DNA of 64,000 nt from Paracamarosporium sp. OC-R06-R3. Its lineage: Eukaryota > Ascomycota > Dothideomycetes > Pleosporales > Didymosphaeriaceae. This document shows positions 58,275 to 64,000 of this stretch, one piece after another (position 1 is the first letter of the stretch; each line of letters begins with the position of its first letter). A program made the translations under genes and the position numbers. The stretch is taken from positions 62,001 to 126,000 of the forward strand of contig JACVRA010000361.1 of the NCBI GenBank assembly GCA_019828545.1. Direction: 5' to 3'. The notes beneath the pieces are model-generated. The model worked only from the letters and a program-made list of their open reading frames with translations. It did not search any database and had not been told where the DNA came from.

Positions 58275-59255
58275 ATGGCAACTAGACGGAGAAGAATTCA
58301 ATTCATCAACGTATCCCACCCTGGAGATGCTTCCTCGGCAGCTTCTCAACGAAAAGCTCATTCGCACGCGGCGCATGCAGCACATGCAAGGACAAGGCTA
58401 GCACGCACATCTGAATACAATGCACGTAGAACACATACAGCGGCCTTAGCGATTGGTGGACAAGACGAGCGCGAATCCGTACGCGAGCCGCCAACACAGC
58501 TGGAAGCTATGATTAGTCCGTTGGGACTGCTGAGTTCAGACCGACGCGATCCTTTCAATAGCATTTCCACCAAGCTCAATCGCAACGAATGGTTTTTACT
58601 GGATCACTGTGAGTCAGCCATTCTTGGTATTCGGCCTTCTCTTTCTGCTGACGACACATCCAGATGTGCAAGCCGTCGTACCCTCTCTCAATTCTCAGTG
58701 CAAGACTCTCGAGAATCTGGGTGAAAATTCTGATCGCATGGTGAGAGAATGGGTGCATTTTGCGCTCACGGATACCGATTTTCTACAAGGCATCTTGCTT
58801 GCTGCGTGTCGCCATCTGATTGACCGAGAGTATCATGTACATCGGTATATCGAGTTGGCTGCACGGTACAAGATACAGTGCGTGCGTGCTGTGATTGAAG
58901 CTATTGGCAGCAAGGATCTAAATCGAGATTCCACATTTGCCAAGATCTTTACACTTGCTTCTGATGAGGTAAGTTCGGCTTAAAAATCGTGGTTTTGAAA
59001 GTGCACTGACGGTGACGTGGTTAGATCTGGCTGGGTGACATGGATATGTTCAAGCGACATGCAGAAGGGGCAATCAAGATGGTAGTCATGTATGGTGGAC
59101 CGGGGCTCTTGGGTTTGAACGGGTATCTGGAGAGTCTTTACAGTGTCGTTGTGAGTAAGGAGGAGGCGTTGCGGAAAGGGTTGAAGCCGTGTGCGGGGTT
59201 GAGCGCAGGGTGTGCGAGGTTATCGTATCTACCCATCATCCCATATGTGTATTGA
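58275..59255 (+). CDS. Fungal_trans_2 / 'tachykinin family' type protein without a zinc cluster
   Basis: Exons 58275-58608, 58664-58968 and 59025-59255 give 289 residues. The start MATRRRRIQFINVSHPGDAS followed by HSHAAHAAHARTRLAR matches the conserved N-terminus of a large fungal family annotated as tachykinin-family or Zn2Cys6-like, in which FxNVSHP is the hallmark. The middle reads DPFNSISTKLNRNEWFLLDH, then VREWVHFALTDTDFLQGILL and IWLGDMDMFKRHAEGAIKMV, matching the Fungal_trans_2 ligand-like domain. No Cys6 DNA-binding domain is present. At 289 residues it is shorter than most relatives (often 400-600), so it may be C-terminally trimmed. Regulatory function is inferred from the family only. 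Confidence 0.75.
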
Positions 59256-59845
59256 TAGCAGTAGCCAATTTCGGAACCACAGTTATCAATGACTTAATCA
59301 CTCGTAATAATACAAATCGATCTAAAAATTACAACACTGTCTCACGTTTCAGAAAACCCCTCTAAGAATACGATCAGTGTCATCCAAGTTCTATCTACGA
59401 TCCAAAGCTCGACAGTAGTTTATGATGACAGTACACTAACCTTAGCGCTCACCAAGTTGCTGTATTATTGCTCGTAATGTGCTCTTTCCTACGCAGAAAC
59501 TTGCTCTCTTTTGCTCGCGTAGGTATATAATGACGGTGCTACCGTTGCACCCGAGCTGTCATTTAATTGTGTCTCGATGCGGTGATGCAGGAGCCCTTTT
59601 CTCATAAGCGACCCTACTCATGAATTCTCTGTATTCGAATCTGTGATGGAGAAAGCCCACACAGCAGGGCATTTCGTCTTGATCATATCTAAATATTGAG
59701 CATCGCCTAGCACGCTAAAGAAAGGTGGAATACGAGGGCAAATGAAACAACATGCGAACACAGAGAGGAACATTATATCATTAGAGATGCTAGTACTAGT
59801 GGTATATGCTTCGTCGCTTTTCGCTCGAGCCAGAAAGGAACACTT
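59256..59845. other. Convergent 3' spacer, no gene seen
   Basis: Between the tails of the regulator-like and laccase genes; nothing supportable. Confidence 0.55.
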
Positions 59846-61849
59846 CTAGAAGAGAGAAGGATCCCGCATCATCATCTTCAACCCCGAATCCGTCTTCGGA
59901 TACGGCATACTCTTCTGGAAATCTGTCCACTTGCTGCATCCGTTCTGCCATCCCGAATCGCCCAACGGTGCCTGATCCTTTGCCTCCAGGAACTGCACTG
60001 CTAACCCGTCCGACACATGCCATGCGATGTGGCAATGCATCAGCCAAGCTCCCGGATTATCTGTAGGGAACGCGAGCGCGAGCCAGCCGCCACCGGGTAG
60101 GATGGCGACATCGCGACGTGTGGGATTCTGCCATGTGAGGGTTGAGGGCGAGTTTTGAGGATCGAAAACGCCTTGGCCGCGGCCGAGGACGTAGAAATCG
60201 TGTCCGTGGAGATGAATTGGGTGAGGGATGGGAACGCGGGTATTGGCAGGTTCTTGGATGACCCAGTATGTCCACTGTTTCTTTGGTTAGCTGCGACCTG
60301 AATAATTTGAAAGGGAGACACGTACAATGCCTTCGGTCGGAAGTTCGATCAAGTTGTAAGCTGAAGGATAGCTGGTGTTCTTTGTCGCCACGTATTCGAG
60401 CGTGGGATCCTGCCACTGCACGTTGATCGCGGTAAGATTGATGCTCCATACGACAATGTTTTGTCCATTGGTGGTGACCGTTTGCGAGATGTCGACATTC
60501 AAATCCTTGACCTGATTCATGAACGCTGTCTGGTCAACGGTGTTCTTTACCCAGGGCACAAGATTCGTGTTGTCAGGCTCGTTGCAGTCTTGAGGTAGAG
60601 ATCCGGCGGTAGAGGAAGGTGTGGCGTTTTGATCTGGTGCATCTTTGTAGGAGAATATGGCGAGCGCGTTGGGGTTGTTGTTCGCTGAGGCACATGCTCC
60701 AACGGCAGACGCACGGAACCAGTATGTGGCAGCGGTTTGGTCCGCTGTAAAGATTACATCGTAGCGTTGACCGACGGTAATCAGAACTGAGTCGGTGACC
60801 CACGGTTTGACAGGAACGAGGTCGCTAGTGATGACCTGGAACATTGTTAGTATGTGATTGCTTATATAGAAACGTCCGGCTTACGGTGAACTTATGATTG
60901 TCGAGTGAGACGCGGAGGGTGTTGTCAGCTGAGGTATTGATCAAACGCAACCTATATTTCTTTCCCTTGACCAGATTCTGAGTTTTAGCATAGCTGCCTG
61001 TGTTGCCCTTGACGTTCGTTCCATTGATCAGAATAGTGTCGGCGTTTGGCCCTGGTCCTCCCGCTTGAAGAGCATTGTGAGAGGCAAGATTTATCTGCCA
61101 CGACGTCTTATAGTACCAGTCCTGGACGATGTAAGGTCCTAGATCGTAGTCATAGTTAGAAGACGCTGGGCCGTTGATCACTATGGCGCCGAATGCACCG
61201 TCACCGTACTGTGAGCTAAAGTGTGAGTGATACCAGGTCGTGCCGAACTGAGTCGCCTTGAAGGTATAGGTCTTGGTGTCTCCGGGCGCGAGCGGGCATT
61301 CTGTTATTCCCGGTACACCATCCTGAGGGCAGCTGCCTAATTGTCGGATTCCATGCCAATGTATGCCAGTACCGTTGTTAGACACAGAGTTTTTAAGTGT
61401 TACTTGGATTGTGTCGCCCCAATCTATATTACATTAGCTCTCAGCTACATGGATGTTCCTTGATTTTACTTACTAGCATATACAGTTGGCCCCGGAAATT
61501 GACCGTTTATCTTTACACAAGGTCTCGAGTCCGAACCATCAGGGTTGCACGTGCTCGCCGTGAGCTCCCAGTTATAAGTGACTGTTTTGCCGGTCGTAGG
61601 CCACTTGGCGTCGAAATCAGTCGCTGCATTGTAGCCGTTTGACCAACATGATCTTGTGAATGGACCGTTTGTGCAAGCTGAGTCGGCCACCTTAGTAGAA
61701 GTTGGAGTAGCTGAAGCTTGTTGACGTTTGGCAAGAGTGGTGGGCCGTCCCCCTTGGCCCCATAGGATGTGATCAGGTGGTATGGTTTCTGCAACAGCTG
61801 TTGATGCGCATGCCAGTAAACAGGTGCTAGCGACCGTTGCGAAGCGCAT
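59846..61849 (-). CDS. Ascomycete laccase (multicopper oxidase)
   Basis: Exons 61474-61849, 60885-61423, 60326-60835 and 59846-60274 give 617 residues. The secreted blue copper enzyme oxidises phenols with O2. A signal peptide starts MRFATVASTCLLACASTAVA; an in-frame ATG 12 codons earlier is less likely. All four copper motifs are present: HWHG (147-150), WYHSH (189-193), HPIHLHGHDF (493-502) and HCHIAWHVSDGL (555-566). Leu at the axial position of the type 1 site suggests medium to high potential. Many NxS/T sites are seen. The end, DSGL followed by a 10-residue KMMMRDPSLF tail, matches ascomycete laccases whose C-terminal peptide is cut after DSGL on maturation. Likely roles are lignin or phenolic turnover or pigment formation. 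Confidence 0.95.
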
Positions 61850-64000
61850 TTTGAAGACTACGTTGAACGAGCAAAGAAGTGACAACGAGAACGTTCGAGA
61901 GCAGGACCGCTACTAAATACCAGCCAAGGCTGGTACAAATCGACTACACGACCATGATACGGCTTAAAGTAGTAGATCGTCATGACGAGATGCTATTCCT
62001 GGACATGTCGAGGTTGAGGCCTAGATGCCGCAGTTAGCCTCGACCATTACTGCCGGAATAGTACAGCAAGGAACTAGTGTCTTTCTGTGCATGATCCCGT
62101 CACTCCGGTTGTTATGTGTGGCCGTGGCCTGTAGGGCTGTGTATAGCGAATGCATGGAGCCGTCTGGGACCGAAGGCAGGTACGAGGCCTCAGCGAATGA
62201 ACGCCTAGTCATGTATCCATAGTGAGTTAGATTCGCAGTAGAGGTTCGGATCCCCAAAGGTTGGGTCTTGTCGATCAAGCAAGTTTTACACCAGCGCTTG
62301 TTGTGGAGTGTTCAGCTGGAGCTCACCTACGCTATTGACTGCCTGCAGTAGACGCGCGCCGACAAGACCGGGCCTCGCGCGATGGAGGACCCGCGCCCAA
62401 AAATCAGCCTACGCTTACGTGAATTACCTCACATGGCATTCTTCTACTCTGACCGGACGTCTGAGAGAGCACGGGCTGACTAGTATTGACTGGTCGGTTC
62501 ACAACGTCACCACGTGCTGTATGGTTCTCTATACTCTGGGCCTATGCCTTCCAAGTCACGTCTCGAGGTCACACGACTAGGATCAGCTCCGCGCAGCTTG
62601 TTTTCCGTTTTCTGCATCAGTTCGTGTAGTTCAGCCCGTTCGATAATAGTGCTCCACAGTGCGGGATGAGCAAGGCCGACATGGCAATATTGAATGTCGC
62701 AAACATGAAACAAGAGTCCCGGCGACTATTGCTTCGATTATACTCTTAAGATCCAAGAAGTTGAAAGATCTGTAGATGTGAGGGATCCTGAGAGACAATG
62801 AAAGTCTGTATGGTGACTAGGTAACAGGCTTTCATTCACCGATGAAGGCGTGCGGGGATACTGTGGCAAATAGGGTTAGGCATCCCGCTTCAGGCTTCCG
62901 AAGACTGTCGTGCGGTTATCGTGAAGCGGCTGAGCAAGCCACTCCGCCGGGTGGTGGAGAGTAGCTCGGAGTTGAGAGTTGAGGCTCCTCCTACAGATCA
63001 ACAGCGATCGGATTAGCGAGTCGCCGATAAGCAATAACGGATAGCCTGATTTGGAAAAGTGGCACGTGCTAGGGTCGGACCTCCAGTCCTTCACCACCGA
63101 CACAATCTCGTGCTGGTTACGACTCTCCGAACCGAGTACTCTCCAAATCCTTGCCCTTTCGCTGCCTTGTCATACAAGCGCTTGTCACATAACACCCGAT
63201 ATGGCAAATGGCTTTTTCACATTACCATACTATTCGCACTACACATGCTTCTGCCTGACTTCCACTTTTCAGGTGTGGCTAAGAGCCCCATTACCGCGCC
63301 TTCCTTAAACCCGGAGGTAGCGTTGGAGTTTTTAGTCTGCTATGTCGATTACCTTGTTCCCTGAGAGACGTTGTGGCGTCGTGATGTTCGAACTATGGCT
63401 CCCCACTAGCGTTTCCCGGCGCTATGGATGCACCCTACAGTAGCGTTCAACCGGCGTCATGCACTCGGGATTTGAGGTTTCACACTCTCTATACTTGGCT
63501 GTGCAAAGCAGATTTGCTCCAAGACGATGGGAATCATGTGTGAAAAGGGTAGAGAAGTTGGTCTTTCATGTCTGGTACGGTTTCCATCTTTGCCTGGTTT
63601 TACTGGTCATCCTAATACGGGGTGCTTGATCATATGAGTGCGTGCTATAAATGGTGCATTGCTTAAGGTTCAGTAGTCCTTCTGATGCATGATCCTGTTG
63701 AAATTCCCGCTGCGAGTTTCCGAGAGCAAGCGCTAGAGTTCGTACCATGTGCCGCGTCTGACACGCGTCTGTACACCTTTCGCAGGTGGCTCAATCGGGC
63801 TGGATTATGTTGTAGAACTGAATTTGTACCTGGGGGCTTGCAGGTTTGTACAACTCAGCCCTCTATGCGAGATTCACACACCGACTTTTGAGGAAGAATA
63901 GTCTCGTCCGCATGACGACCGTCTTCTCGTACCTGAGCAGCTGATAGAGAATACTCATGATGTATTGGTTCGGAGCTTGGACTGTCACGTCAACGCCGTT
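61850..64000. other. Laccase promoter and gene-empty right end
   Basis: Upstream of the laccase, 2.1 kb without a supportable gene on either strand; all frames are short and lack family features. Confidence 0.5.

Noticed and set aside
62000..64000. Several 60-100 codon frames at the right end
   Set aside because: No family features, no promoter or splice support, and frames overlap on both strands.

Overview
The window reads as nuclear DNA of a filamentous ascomycete, most likely a dothideomycete-type fungus. Genes carry short (about 50-150 nt) GT-AG introns with CTAAC-like branch sites. The families are typically fungal: Zn2Cys6 and Fungal_trans_2 regulators, an ascomycete laccase, a monocarboxylate-type MFS carrier, GT25 glycosyltransferase, and Cys-rich membrane proteins. 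There are no operons, no rRNA or tRNA gene that I could recognise, no CRISPR array and no intact transposon. All exon joins were read by eye from splice signals and frame continuity.

Layout. 1-1360 holds four diverged direct repeats of about 330 bp, each opening with a TATATAAAC box. 1.7-13.9 kb has a Ser/Thr-rich membrane protein, a dsRNA-binding-like protein, a small Dabb-domain protein, farnesyltransferase beta, a cupin and an MFS carrier. 14.5-15.5 kb is a decayed gene. 17.8-20.4 kb is a large Zn-cluster regulator with a GC-rich leader. 22.8-29.5 kb has an aldo/keto reductase, tetra-ubiquitin and GDP-mannose pyrophosphorylase. 30.9-35.2 kb has a 2H phosphoesterase-like protein and a tandem pair of Cys-rich membrane proteins. 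37.2-41.9 kb has a protein with two VIDLT motifs facing an NADPH reductase, with broken copies of both gene tails between them. 42.4-45.1 kb encodes a kinase joined to a RhoGAP-like domain. 46.5-54 kb has a WBP2/GRAM-like PPxY protein, an 813-residue unknown and a beta-carbonic anhydrase. 56-62 kb has a GT25 glycosyltransferase, a Fungal_trans_2 regulator and a laccase. 62-64 kb shows nothing I can support.

The genes are mostly independent housekeeping, surface and regulatory functions. There is no clear biosynthetic cluster. The least explained parts are the 330-bp array with its hairpins, the duplicated and decayed convergent gene tails at 38.9-40.6 kb, and the kinase-RhoGAP fusion whose GAP arginine finger appears to be lost.
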